In this document: piece by piece, positions 54,531-63,617 of the stretch
Numbering within the stretch: position 1 is the stretch's first letter
Layout: each line of letters opens with the position of its first letter
From: Marinobacter oulmenensis
Lineage (GTDB): Bacteria > Pseudomonadota > Gammaproteobacteria > Pseudomonadales > Oleiphilaceae
NCBI RefSeq assembly: GCF_014201735.1
Contig: NZ_JACHFE010000006.1
Location: forward strand, 229,480-293,479
DNA: 64,000 nt
Direction: 5' to 3'
Position numbers and translations under genes: made by a program
Notes under the pieces: model-generated
What the model was told of the DNA's origin: nothing
Databases searched by the model: none
What the model saw: the letters and a program-made list of their open reading frames with translations, nothing else

Positions 54531-55835
54531 ATGACCGACAAGATCACCCGATTGAACACCACCCAGAGCGACTTTGACAACGCGCTGGCCAAACTGCTGG
54601 CCTGGGATGACAGCGTGGATCATCAGGTGAACGAATCGGTACGTCATATCCTGCATGAGGTAAAAACACGGGGCGACGCTGCGGTTCTGGAGTTTACCGG
54701 CAAGTTTGACCGCCTGTCCGTGGATTCCATGGCCGAGCTGGAGCTGGACAGTGCCCGCCTGGAACAGGCATTGACCGCCATTCCAGCGGACCAGCGCGAA
54801 AGCCTTGAAAATGCCGCGGCCCGGATTCGTGACTATCACGAGCGTCAGAATCAGCCGTCCTGGCAGTATCAGGATGACGACGGCACGGTGCTGGGCCAGA
54901 AAGTGACGCCACTGGACCGGGCAGGCCTGTATGTGCCTGGCGGCAAGGCGGCCTATCCGTCCTCGGTGCTGATGAACGCCATCCCGGCCAAGGTCGCCGG
55001 TGTTTCGGAAGTGGTCATGGTGGTGCCGACCCCTGACGGGGTGGTGAACGACATGGTGCTGGCGGCTGCCGCCATTGCCGGCGTTGACCGGGTGTTCACC
55101 ATCGGCGGTGCCCAGGCCGTCGCAGCGCTGGCCTACGGAACCGAGAGCGTTCCCTCGGTGGACAAGATTGTCGGCCCCGGTAATATCTTTGTGGCGACGG
55201 CCAAACGCGAAGTGTTTGGCGTGGTCGGCATTGATATGATCGCCGGCCCCTCTGAAATTCTGGTGATCTGTGACGGCAAAACCGACCCGGACTGGATCGC
55301 CATGGACCTGTTCTCCCAGGCCGAACACGACGAGCAGGCCCAGAGCATCCTGATCAGCCCGGATGCGGATTTCCTGGATGCCGTTGAGGCCAGCATCAAC
55401 AGGCTGTTGCCGACCATGGAGCGGGAAGAGATCATCCGCACCTCCATGACCAGTCGGGGTGCTCTGATTCACGTGGCTGACCTGAAAGAAGCGGCCGAGG
55501 TTTCCAACCGGATTGCTCCAGAGCATCTGGAGTTGTCGGTGGAGGCGCCTGAGGACATGCTCGGGGATATCCGTCACGCCGGAGCCATCTTCATGGGCCG
55601 TTACACGGCGGAAGCGCTCGGTGATTACTGCGCCGGCCCCAATCACGTGCTGCCCACCAGTGGCACTGCCCGATTCAGTTCACCGCTTGGGGTTTATGAC
55701 TTTCAGAAACGCTCGTCCCTGATCGGATTCAGTGCAGACGGTGCCGACCGCATGGGTCGGGTGGCCTCTGTGCTGGCGCGGGGCGAAGGGCTGACGGCCC
55801 ATGCCCGTTCGGCGGAGTACAGAATCAAGGAATGA
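54531..55835 (+). CDS. hisD: Histidinol dehydrogenase
   Basis: 434 residues from ATG 54531. Zinc- and NAD-dependent enzyme for the last two steps of histidine synthesis. Signature [17 protein letters not shown]...DMIAGPSE and [12 protein letters not shown], which carries the metal-binding Gln/His pair, are intact. Family A repeats A5 and A6 flank it on both sides. Confidence 0.97.
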   Translation: MTDKITRLNTTQSDFDNALAKLLAWDDSVDHQVNESVRHILHEVKTRGDAAVLEFTGKFDRLSVDSMAELELDSARLEQALTAIPADQRESLENAAARIRDYHERQNQPSWQYQDDDGTVLGQKVTPLDRAGLYVPGGKAAYPSSVLMNAIPAKVAGVSEVVMVVPTPDGVVNDMVLAAAAIAGVDRVFTIGGAQAVAALAYGTESVPSVDKIVGPGNIFVATAKREVFGVVGIDMIAGPSEILVICDGKTDPDWIAMDLFSQAEHDEQAQSILISPDADFLDAVEASINRLLPTMEREEIIRTSMTSRGALIHVADLKEAAEVSNRIAPEHLELSVEAPEDMLGDIRHAGAIFMGRYTAEALGDYCAGPNHVLPTSGTARFSSPLGVYDFQKRSSLIGFSADGADRMGRVASVLARGEGLTAHARSAEYRIKE

Positions 55836-55919
55836 ACCACGGTAACTGTCGGTTTTGACATTAGACAGTCATTCCTGAGTTGATGAGCAGAGCGGTTCTA
55901 CTCTGATGTAAGACGAACG

Positions 55920-56021
55920 TGGCAGGGTAGAGCTTTCCAAAAATTTCGAAGGCCAGGGATGGCCTGAGGTAAGCGCACATGGATGTGTTTGTAGCGGTTT
56001 TTGGAAAGCTCTACCCTGCCA
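55920..56021 (+). repeat. Family A structured repeat, copy A6 (type II core)
   Basis: A perfect 24-bp inverted repeat (55920-55943 with 55998-56021). Core hairpins GGCC-AGGGAT-GGCC (GGA 55957-55959) and CAC-ATGGAT-GTG (GGA 55981-55983). In sense with hisD and hisC; it ends 64 bp before the hisC ATG. The rest of the 250-bp gap shows no clear promoter. Confidence 0.9.
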
Positions 56022-56085
56022 TGCGACTTCTCCCTAAGTAAGCTGACCCGTTCTGTTCCGGCAAATAATCCGGAGATCAGTAATC

Positions 56086-57147
56086 ATGAGCAAATACTGG
56101 AGTTCACTGGTTGGCGAACTCAAGCCCTATGTCCCGGGCGAGCAGCCGAAAATGGCCAACCTGGTGAAGCTGAACACCAACGAGAATCCGTTCGGGCCGT
56201 CGCCCAAAGTCATTGAAGCCATCCAGAATGAGCTGGATGACAGCCTTCGCCTGTACCCGGACCCGGAATGCCAGGCACTGAAAGACGCGATTGCAGGGCA
56301 CTATGGCGTTAACTCGAAGCAGGTATTTGTCGGTAATGGTTCCGACGAAGTACTGGCGCATATTTTTCAGGGCCTGCTGAAGCACGACAAGCCCGTTCTG
56401 TTCCCGGACATCACCTACAGTTTCTATCCGGTTTATTGCGGCCTCTATCAGGTGGAAAGCAAGGTAATCCCTCTGACGGAAAGCTTTGAAATCAATCCCG
56501 AGGATTACAAGCAGCCCAATGGCGGCATCATCTTCCCGAACCCCAACGCCCCGACCGGCCGTTACCTCGGGCTTGAACACGTCGAAGCTATCATCGAGGC
56601 CAACCCGGACAGCGTCGTGGTTGTGGACGAGGCGTACGTGGATTTTGGCGGTGAAACCGCCATCCAGCTGGTGGATCGTTACCCGAACCTGCTGGTCTGT
56701 CAGACTCTGTCGAAGGCCCGCTCCCTGGCTGGCCTGCGGGTCGGCTTTGCCGTGGGTAACGAAGAATTGATCGAAGCCCTTAACCGGGTCAAAGACAGCT
56801 TTAATTCCTACCCGCTGGATCGGCTGGCCATTGCCGGTGCCGTCGCCGCATTTGAGGACCGGGAGTGGTTCGAGCATTGCTGTAACGGCGTGATCCGTGA
56901 GCGTGAACGGCTGACCGAAAAGCTCGAAGCCAAGGGCTTTGAGGTGCTGCCATCCAGGGCCAATTTTGTGTTTGCCCGTCACAGGCAGAAGCCGGGTGCT
57001 GACATCGCGGCCATGCTTCGGGATAAGGGCATCATTGTCCGTCATTTCAACAAGCCCCGGATCAGTGATTTCCTGCGGATCACTATCGGGACGCCGGGGC
57101 AGAACAATGCTTTGTTGAAAGCGATAGGCGATGTCTTCTTTCGGTAA
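56086..57147 (+). CDS. hisC: Histidinol-phosphate aminotransferase
   Basis: 353 residues, PLP-dependent aminotransferase fold type [14 protein letters not shown] near the N-terminus, [18 protein letters not shown] and the PLP lysine in [15 protein letters not shown] are the usual motifs. It transaminates imidazole-acetol phosphate. The order hisG-hisD-hisC after murA is that of Pseudomonas, where algW comes next; here a Nif3 gene follows instead. Confidence 0.95.
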   Translation: MSKYWSSLVGELKPYVPGEQPKMANLVKLNTNENPFGPSPKVIEAIQNELDDSLRLYPDPECQALKDAIAGHYGVNSKQVFVGNGSDEVLAHIFQGLLKHDKPVLFPDITYSFYPVYCGLYQVESKVIPLTESFEINPEDYKQPNGGIIFPNPNAPTGRYLGLEHVEAIIEANPDSVVVVDEAYVDFGGETAIQLVDRYPNLLVCQTLSKARSLAGLRVGFAVGNEELIEALNRVKDSFNSYPLDRLAIAGAVAAFEDREWFEHCCNGVIRERERLTEKLEAKGFEVLPSRANFVFARHRQKPGADIAAMLRDKGIIVRHFNKPRISDFLRITIGTPGQNNALLKAIGDVFFR

Positions 57148-57186
57148 AAGGAAGGGAAACAGCGCCCAAGGCAGTCAGACGCAAGG

Positions 57187-57284
57187 CGTGGGGATCGGCT
57201 TCCGAAAATTTCGAAGGCCAGGGATGGCCTGAGAGAAGCGCACAGGGATGTGCTTGTAGCGGTTTTCGGAAGCCGATCCCCGCG
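57187..57284 (+). repeat. Family A structured repeat, copy A7 (type II core)
   Basis: Arms of about 22 bp (57187-57208 with 57263-57284) with one G-T pair. The inner arm reads TTCCGAAAA/TTTTCGGAA where most copies have TTCCAAAAA/TTTTTGGAA, a compensated change. Core hairpins GGCC-AGGGAT-GGCC (GGA 57222-57224) and GCAC-AGGGAT-GTGC (GGA 57246-57248; ACAGGGATGT exact). In sense with hisC; ends 75 bp before the next gene. Confidence 0.88.
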
Positions 57285-57359
57285 GCGTAGCCTCCCCCGG
57301 ATTGAAGGGCGTCGTATTCTTTTGGAACCAAATTTAAAAGCATGGCGGAGGTCACCACC

Positions 57360-58103
57360 ATGGCAAAGCGAACCGACATCCTCGCAAAAATCGACGAATG
57401 GCTGGAGCCCGGCAACTTTCAGGATTATGCCCCGAATGGACTTCAGGTTGAGGGCAAAGACGAGGTCCGGACTCTGGTAACCGGGGTCACCGCCTCACAG
57501 GCGCTGGTGGATGCAGCCGTAGAGCAGGGCGCGGATATGATCCTGGTGCATCATGGTTACTTCTGGAAAGGCGAAGACCAGGCGATCCGGGGTATGAAAA
57601 AACGCCGGATCAAACAGCTGCTCAACAATGACATCAGCCTGCTGGCCTACCATCTGCCCCTGGATGACCATCCTGACTACGGCAATAATCGCCAGTTGGC
57701 TGATGTGCTGGGAATACAGAACCCCCGGCCACTGGGCGGTCTTGTCTGGCAGGGTGAACTGGAAGCGCCCTTGTCTCCGGAAAAATTCGGGTTGCATCTT
57801 GCCCGGGCGCTGCATCGGGAGCCGCTTCATGTAGGGGATGGCCCAGAGCGTATTGAGACGGTGGCCTGGTGCACCGGTGCTGCACAGGGCTTTATTGGCA
57901 CGGCCCTTGATGCTGGCATTGATGCCTATATCAGTGGCGAGATTTCAGAGCCCACTACTCATACGGCCCGTGAGTGTGGCATTCATTATTATGCGGCGGG
58001 TCATCATGCGACCGAGCGTTACGGTGTTCAGGCGCTGGGACAGGCTTTGGCGGAGGCTTTCGGCCTCAGGCACCAGTTTATCGATTGCGACAATCCGGTA
58101 TGA
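57360..58103 (+). CDS. Nif3-like dinuclear metal center protein (YbgI type)
   Basis: 247 residues from ATG 57360, with GGAGG eight bases upstream (ATG 57342 is in frame but has no site). Metal-binding features: LVHHGYFWKG with the paired histidines, YHLPLDDHPDYGNN, and a C-terminal AGHHATERYGVQ. YbgI forms hexameric toroids with a two-metal site; a role as GTP cyclohydrolase-like or DNA-metabolic enzyme has been suggested but is not settled. Confidence 0.92.
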   Translation: MAKRTDILAKIDEWLEPGNFQDYAPNGLQVEGKDEVRTLVTGVTASQALVDAAVEQGADMILVHHGYFWKGEDQAIRGMKKRRIKQLLNNDISLLAYHLPLDDHPDYGNNRQLADVLGIQNPRPLGGLVWQGELEAPLSPEKFGLHLARALHREPLHVGDGPERIETVAWCTGAAQGFIGTALDAGIDAYISGEISEPTTHTARECGIHYYAAGHHATERYGVQALGQALAEAFGLRHQFIDCDNPV

Positions 58104-58127
58104 CGGCGCCTGAGGCCTGAACCGGGT

Positions 58128-58565
58128 TCAGGCGGACTGCTTGCCGCCTGAACCCAGGCCGTAATCTTCAGCCAGTGTGCCCGTGTCGTCCGGGTCTGAC
58201 TTGGGTGCATAATCGCGGGGCGGCTCGGACGGTGCATCGTCAGAACCGTGCTCCAGCCGGCCAGAGGATTTTGACTCCAGTTCATCAAGCCATTCGTCAT
58301 CATTGCACAGACGGTTGGCGCCACGTGCCATGTGCTGGTTCATTTCGTGGTAGGCGTCGTTGAACCGGCGCAGCAGGTGTGACGATTCCATGAAGTGCTC
58401 GTTCACCTGTGCCTGGTAGCGGGTGAATTCGCTGCGCAACTCCTCAACCTGCTGCTCGGCACGCCGCTGGCGAAGCGTTGCTCCCTGGCCCGACCGGCCC
58501 ACGAGTACTCCGATGACAATGCCAACCACCAGCGCGGCGACGGCCGCCAGAATCAGGTTTGTCAT
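58128..58565 (-). CDS. yhcB: YhcB/ZapG-type inner-membrane protein (DUF1043)
   Basis: 145 residues: one N-terminal membrane helix (3-24: LILAAVAALVVGIVIGVLVG), a coiled coil (about 30-80) and an acidic, disordered tail. YhcB (ZapG) links cell division, cell-wall synthesis and envelope growth; it interacts with divisome and elongasome proteins. It is divergent from zapE, another division gene, over about 200 bp. Confidence 0.9.
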   Translation of the reverse strand: MTNLILAAVAALVVGIVIGVLVGRSGQGATLRQRRAEQQVEELRSEFTRYQAQVNEHFMESSHLLRRFNDAYHEMNQHMARGANRLCNDDEWLDELESKSSGRLEHGSDDAPSEPPRDYAPKSDPDDTGTLAEDYGLGSGGKQSA

Positions 58566-58763
58566 ATAACAATCGTCCTTTCTTTAACCTGCAAATTGAG
58601 GAAACCCTCTCGGGAACAGTATAACGCCCCGGGCACTCATAGCCCATGGCAAAACACTGAGCCAATCGTCTTATTGGTGCAAGTCATGCCCGGCGTGGAG
58701 AAAATCTGCGAAATGAGAGACAATATCGCGCCCAAATTTCAACCAGATGGCGGGAAGCCCTAG

Positions 58764-59900
58764 ATGACAGAAGCCATGTCCCATGAAACTGATGCGAGCC
58801 TGACCCCTTGGGAGCGTTACCAGAAGGATCTTGAACGCCCGGAATTTCAGAAGGATCCTGCCCAGGAAGATGCGGTAAGGCGTCTGCAGGCACTATACGA
58901 CAAACTGGTTGAAGCCGAAAACGGCCGTGACAAAACCCTTGCCCAGAAGCTCAAGCTCAAGCTTAACGGAGGCAAGGAAGAGCCGGTCAAGGGGCTGTAC
59001 TTCTGGGGCGGCGTGGGGCGCGGCAAGACTTACCTCATGGACACCTTCTTTGAGTCCCTGCCATTCAAACGGAAGATGCGTGTGCATTTTCACCGGTTTA
59101 TGCAGCGGGTTCATAACGAACTCAAGAGCCTGAAAGGGGAGAAAAACCCGCTGGAGCTGGTGTCCAAAAAGTTTGCGGATGAGACCCGGGTCATCTGCTT
59201 TGACGAGTTTTTCGTTTCAGACATCGGCGATGCCATGATCCTGGCTACGCTGATGGATGGTCTGTTCAGCCGTGGCGTCACACTGGTCTGCACGTCCAAC
59301 ATTGTGCCGGACGGTCTCTATAAGGATGGGCTTCAGCGGGCGCGGTTCCTGCCGGCGATTGAGCTGGTCAAGAAACACACGGACGTTGTCAATGTGGATG
59401 GAGGTGTGGATTATCGCCTGAGAACGCTGGAGCAGGCGGAGTTGTACCACTACCCGCTGAGTGAAGATTCGGATAAGAGCCTGCGCCGGAGTTTTGATGC
59501 CCTGGCGGTCGAAGCCGGCAAGCACAGTGCCAGCATTGAGGTGAATGGCCGCAAGATTCCGGCAGAAGCCCACGCGGACGACGTGGTCTGGTTCGATTTC
59601 AAAGCGGTATGCGATGGCCCGCGGAGCCAGAATGATTACATCGAACTGGCCCGGCAGTTCCACGCCATTATCGTCAGTAACGTACCGGTGCTCGGTGGTG
59701 ACATGGACGACCAGGCCCGCCGGTTCATCAACATGGTGGATGAGTTCTACGACCGCAGCGTAAAGGTCATTATGTCTGCTGAAGTGCCGATTACCGAGCT
59801 GTATGCGGGCGGACGACTCGGATTCGAGTTTGAGCGCACCGAATCCCGGCTGCTCGAAATGCAGTCCCAGGAATATCTGGAAACGCCTCACAAAGCGTGA
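58764..59900 (+). CDS. zapE: Cell division ATPase ZapE (AFG1 family)
   Basis: 378 residues, P-loop ATPase with Walker A GGVGRGKT (about 76-83) and FDEFFVSDIGDAMIL as Walker B region, matching AFG1/ZapE. It associates with the Z-ring late in constriction and under low oxygen. Start 58764 has GGGAAG upstream; ATG 58776 is an alternative. In many relatives rplM-rpsI lies beside zapE; here an envelope gene pair follows after 245 bp. Confidence 0.94.
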   Translation: MTEAMSHETDASLTPWERYQKDLERPEFQKDPAQEDAVRRLQALYDKLVEAENGRDKTLAQKLKLKLNGGKEEPVKGLYFWGGVGRGKTYLMDTFFESLPFKRKMRVHFHRFMQRVHNELKSLKGEKNPLELVSKKFADETRVICFDEFFVSDIGDAMILATLMDGLFSRGVTLVCTSNIVPDGLYKDGLQRARFLPAIELVKKHTDVVNVDGGVDYRLRTLEQAELYHYPLSEDSDKSLRRSFDALAVEAGKHSASIEVNGRKIPAEAHADDVVWFDFKAVCDGPRSQNDYIELARQFHAIIVSNVPVLGGDMDDQARRFINMVDEFYDRSVKVIMSAEVPITELYAGGRLGFEFERTESRLLEMQSQEYLETPHKA

Positions 59901-60145
59901 CCCGAACAAACGGATACCCGGCAGGCTCTGATCCCCGAGCCTGCTGCCCCCCTCCTGTTTTGCCTCCCGGCCGATCCTGTCTACAGTAATCAGTAGAAAA
60001 ATCATACTTTGGAGTGATAAACGCCTTGCCTACCCTTGGCTATAGTGCCAATAGCAGGGCTGTGCACCCGGACCGAGAAGGCCCATTGCTCCTGCAACAA
60101 TAAACAGAGCAGCGGCTCAGAATAAAAATATGGAGAAGTCTTCCA

Positions 60146-62062
60146 ATGACAAAACAGAATCCTAAAAGGCACGCTTGGGCGAAGCTGCCCCTGGCGGTTG
60201 CGATAGCCACCGGCTTTTCAGCTCCCGCAGCAGCTTTCCAGTTCAATATCGGCGACGTGGATGCCGCCTTTGACACCACCCTGAGCGCGGGTGCGACCTG
60301 GCGAACCGAAGAGGCGGATAAGCGTCTGATCGGTATTGGCAATGGTGGAACGGCCTCGTCGACAAACTACGACGATGGCAACCAGAACTTCGACAAGGGC
60401 GATACCGTTTCGAAGATTGTCAAAGGGACCAGTGAGCTGTTTCTGGATTACGCCGTTGACTCGGATGTGCTGACCCGGGCGGGCGCTCTGGTTCGTGGCC
60501 GTTATTGGTATGACTTCGAGTTGAAGGATGAGGAGCGCCGTTTTAAACCGCTCAGCGCGGATGGTGATGCCAATGCATCCGGCGCGGAGTTCCTCGATGC
60601 CTATGTATTCACGGACTGGTATCTGGGCAATGTCCCTCTCACAATGCGCTATGGCAATCAGGTTCTGAGTTGGGGTGAGAGCACCTTTATCCAGGGCGGT
60701 ATCAACACCATTAACCCGGTGGATGTACAGGCTTTCCGGGCGCCGGGCGCTGAAATCAAGGATGCCCTCCTGCCGGTGGAGATGTTCTACTTCTCGGCTG
60801 GCGTCACTGAAAACCTGACGGTTGAAGGGTTTGTGCAGACGGACTGGGAAAAGACCAGGATTGATGATTGTGGCACCTTCTTCTCAACGGTGGATTTCGT
60901 TGCGGATGGCTGCGGACCGGTCTATCCATCCGGTGACTTGTCGGAGGCGCAAGCTGAAGCCCTGAGCCAGCAGATTGAAGCGGGTACCGGTGGGCTCCTC
61001 AATGGTTTTATCAACCGTGAGGGGGATGTCGAAGCAGATAGCAAGGATCAGTTCGGTGTCGCCCTGCGGTGGTATGTGCCTGAACTGAACGATTCAGAGA
61101 TAGGGTTGTATTACATCAAATACAACAGCCGCCTGCCCTACATCAGTGGCCGGGTGAATAACCAGCCCCCGGGGACACCTGCGAGCATCCCGGGTGATGG
61201 TACATACAACCCGAACGAAGACCCGCTGGCCTTTCCCAACTATTTCATTGAGTACCCGGAGAACATTGATCTGTACGGGATCAGCATCAACACAACGACC
61301 CCCGGTGGTTGGTCATTGGGTGCTGAATACAGTCTGCGCAAGGACATGCCCCTGCAGTGGAATGCTTTCGAGTTGATCCTGGGTGGCCTGCAGGTTGACG
61401 GCGCCGGCACGCCGGTGAGTCTTCTTGAGCAGCAGCGTCAGGCTGAGAACCCGGGTGAAAACCTGAGCGGGCAGCGTGTGAAAGGCTACGATCGCTACGA
61501 CGTATCGCAGTTCCAGTTCACCCTCATCAAGTTCTTCGACCAGATCATGGGCGCCTCCCGGATGTCGTTCATTACGGAATTCGGCGCGACCTATGTCCAT
61601 GACCTGCCAGACACCGATGAGGCCCGTTATGGCCGTTCGGGGGCCTTTGGCATTGGCCCTGTCCCGCGTGAAATTCCCGGGTTGGGGCAGGTTGATCTCT
61701 GCGAAACCGTACCTGGACAACCTAACGGCCTGAACCTGAATACGGATTACTGTGAGAATGACGGGTTCGTGACCGATTTCTCCTGGGGATATCGGGCCCG
61801 CTTTGTCTGGGACTACCCGAACGTATTCTCTGGCGTGAACCTTTCCCCGCAACTGGCCTGGAGTCATGACGTGAAGGGCTACGCGCCACAGCCGGGTGGT
61901 GCCTTCCAGGAAGGCAACAAGTCTATTGGCGTCTCGCTGACAGCGAACTATCAGAACCGTATCAGCGGCAATATCGGCTACACCAACTACTTCGGTGGCA
62001 AGCCCTATAACGAGATGACGGACAAGGACTTCCTGAGTGCCAGCATCTCCTACTCATTCTGA
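60146..62062 (+). CDS. DUF1302 outer-membrane protein
   Basis: 638 residues. Signal peptide of 30 residues ending SAPAAA, then a beta-rich protein whose last residue is Phe (SASISYSF), the hallmark of outer-membrane barrels. The repeating Asp/Gly-rich strands and the cysteine pairs (DDCGTFF...DGCGPV and DLCETV...DYCEND), probably disulfides in surface loops, fit the DUF1302 family. DUF1302 and DUF1329 genes regularly occur together in Pseudomonas, Marinobacter and similar genera, often near lipid or hydrocarbon use genes, and a role in passage of hydrophobic compounds has been proposed. The function is not established. ATG 60146 follows GGAGAAG by eight bases. Confidence 0.87.
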   Translation: MTKQNPKRHAWAKLPLAVAIATGFSAPAAAFQFNIGDVDAAFDTTLSAGATWRTEEADKRLIGIGNGGTASSTNYDDGNQNFDKGDTVSKIVKGTSELFLDYAVDSDVLTRAGALVRGRYWYDFELKDEERRFKPLSADGDANASGAEFLDAYVFTDWYLGNVPLTMRYGNQVLSWGESTFIQGGINTINPVDVQAFRAPGAEIKDALLPVEMFYFSAGVTENLTVEGFVQTDWEKTRIDDCGTFFSTVDFVADGCGPVYPSGDLSEAQAEALSQQIEAGTGGLLNGFINREGDVEADSKDQFGVALRWYVPELNDSEIGLYYIKYNSRLPYISGRVNNQPPGTPASIPGDGTYNPNEDPLAFPNYFIEYPENIDLYGISINTTTPGGWSLGAEYSLRKDMPLQWNAFELILGGLQVDGAGTPVSLLEQQRQAENPGENLSGQRVKGYDRYDVSQFQFTLIKFFDQIMGASRMSFITEFGATYVHDLPDTDEARYGRSGAFGIGPVPREIPGLGQVDLCETVPGQPNGLNLNTDYCENDGFVTDFSWGYRARFVWDYPNVFSGVNLSPQLAWSHDVKGYAPQPGGAFQEGNKSIGVSLTANYQNRISGNIGYTNYFGGKPYNEMTDKDFLSASISYSF

Positions 62063-62095
62063 TCCGGACAGCATTTGTTCAAAGAGGTAAGCTAC

Positions 62096-63457
62096 ATGAA
62101 AACCAACAAGAAACTATTGGCCACAGGCGTGCTGGCCGCCAGTCTCTTTGCCGGTCAGGCCTGGGGCGCGGTATCCGCTGACGAAGCAGCGAAACTGGGC
62201 GACACACTGACGCCCATGGGCGCCGAAAAAGCCGGTAACGGTGGCGAGATCCCGGCCTGGGATGGTGGGCTTTCCACCGCTCCGGCGGGGTATCAGGACG
62301 ATGGCATCTATCTGAATCCGTTTGCGGATGAACAGCCGAAGTTTGTCATTGACCAGAGCAATGTGGATGAGTATGCCGACAAGCTGTCACCGGGTCAGGT
62401 AGCCATGATCCGTCAGTACCCGGAATACAAAATTCCGGTATACCCGACCCATCGTACGGCAACCTTCCCGGATCACATCCAGGAAGAGACCCGCGAGAAT
62501 GCCACCACCACCGAACTGGTGGCCGGCGGTAACGGTCTGGAAAACTACGACGACGCCACGCCGTTTCCGATTCCGCAGAGCGGACTGGAAGTGATCTGGA
62601 ACCACATCACCCGCTACCGCGGTGGCGCTGTGCAGCGCAGTGTTGGCCAGGTTACGCCGACCGAAAGCGGGGACTTCTCCGTGGTCAAGTTTGACGAGGA
62701 ACTGGTCTGGAACCGCTATCTTGACGACTACGAGCCGGGACAGGACGACAACGTGCTGTTCTACTTCAAGCAGGCCATCACGGCACCGGCGCGACTGGCG
62801 GGCAACGTGCTGCTGGTTCACGAAACCATCAACCAGGTGAAGGAACCGCGCCGGGCGTGGATTTACAATGCTGGCCAGCGCCGGGTTCGCCGGGCTCCAC
62901 AGGTTGCCTATGACGGCCCGGGTACGGCGGCAGATGGTATGCGTACGTCCGATAACCTGGACATGTTCAACGGCGCCCCGGACCGCTACAACTGGGAACT
63001 GATGGGCAAGAAGGAGATGTACATCCCCTACAACTCCTACAAACTGGTTGACCGTGACCTGAGCTACGATGACATCATCCAGCCGGGCCATATTGACCAG
63101 GACCTCGCGCGCTATGAGCTGCACCGGGTCTGGCATGTGCGTGCCACCCTCAAAGGAGGTGAGCGCCATATCTACGCCCAGCGTGACTTCTACATCGACG
63201 AAGATTCCTGGCAGGCGGCTGTGATTGATCACTATGACGGTCGCGGTGAGCTGTGGCGGGTGGGTGAAGCCCATGCCATGCAGTTCTACGATCAGGACGT
63301 GCCCTGGTATGCGGTGGAAAGCCTGTACGACCTGCTTTCTGGCCGTTATCTGGTGCTGGGTCTGACCAACGAGGAAAATAACCCATATACCTTTGGCATT
63401 GACCGTCGCTCCCGTGACTTCACACCGGCGGCCCTGCGCCGTGCGGGTCTGCGCTAA
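62096..63457 (+). CDS. DUF1329 periplasmic protein
   Basis: 453 residues from ATG 62096, with AGAGG upstream. Signal peptide ending near QAWG (residue 24); the mature protein is of the DUF1329 family, related in fold to LolA/LppX-type lipid-binding half-barrels. Its position 33 bp after the DUF1302 gene and the shared terminator point to one transcript and joint function, probably a periplasmic carrier working with an outer-membrane channel. No RND transporter or BNR-repeat gene, which often complete such clusters, is next to it here. Confidence 0.88.
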   Translation: MKTNKKLLATGVLAASLFAGQAWGAVSADEAAKLGDTLTPMGAEKAGNGGEIPAWDGGLSTAPAGYQDDGIYLNPFADEQPKFVIDQSNVDEYADKLSPGQVAMIRQYPEYKIPVYPTHRTATFPDHIQEETRENATTTELVAGGNGLENYDDATPFPIPQSGLEVIWNHITRYRGGAVQRSVGQVTPTESGDFSVVKFDEELVWNRYLDDYEPGQDDNVLFYFKQAITAPARLAGNVLLVHETINQVKEPRRAWIYNAGQRRVRRAPQVAYDGPGTAADGMRTSDNLDMFNGAPDRYNWELMGKKEMYIPYNSYKLVDRDLSYDDIIQPGHIDQDLARYELHRVWHVRATLKGGERHIYAQRDFYIDEDSWQAAVIDHYDGRGELWRVGEAHAMQFYDQDVPWYAVESLYDLLSGRYLVLGLTNEENNPYTFGIDRRSRDFTPAALRRAGLR

Positions 63458-63478
63458 TCCCGGAGTGTAAGTCCCTGA

Positions 63479-63510
63479 AAACGGCGGGCCACTGGCCCGC
63501 CGTTTTTTTT
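63479..63510 (+). terminator. Rho-independent terminator after the DUF1302-DUF1329 pair
   Basis: A perfect 10-bp stem ACGGCGGGCC/GGCCCGCCGT (63481-63490, 63494-63503) with a 3-nt loop and eight T, 24 bp past the stop codon. It closes the two-gene transcript before vgrG. Confidence 0.92.
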
Positions 63511-63617
63511 GGGATTGTTGATGTCAGCAAACAGGTGGGATAATCTGCTTGCTCTGAACAGCACACGCGGCCAAGGCAGGCTGCCCGAGACAACCAACCC
63601 ACGGATGGAGACGGCTC

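Noticed and set aside
54385..57284. CRISPR array
   Set aside because: Repeats are about 1.5 kb apart, separated by his genes, and palindromic over 100 bp; no cas genes.
59901..60145. A promoter for the DUF1302 gene
   Set aside because: TATAGT near 60035 looks like a -10 box, but no -35 hexamer stands at 16-18 bases; nothing else could be supported in the gap.
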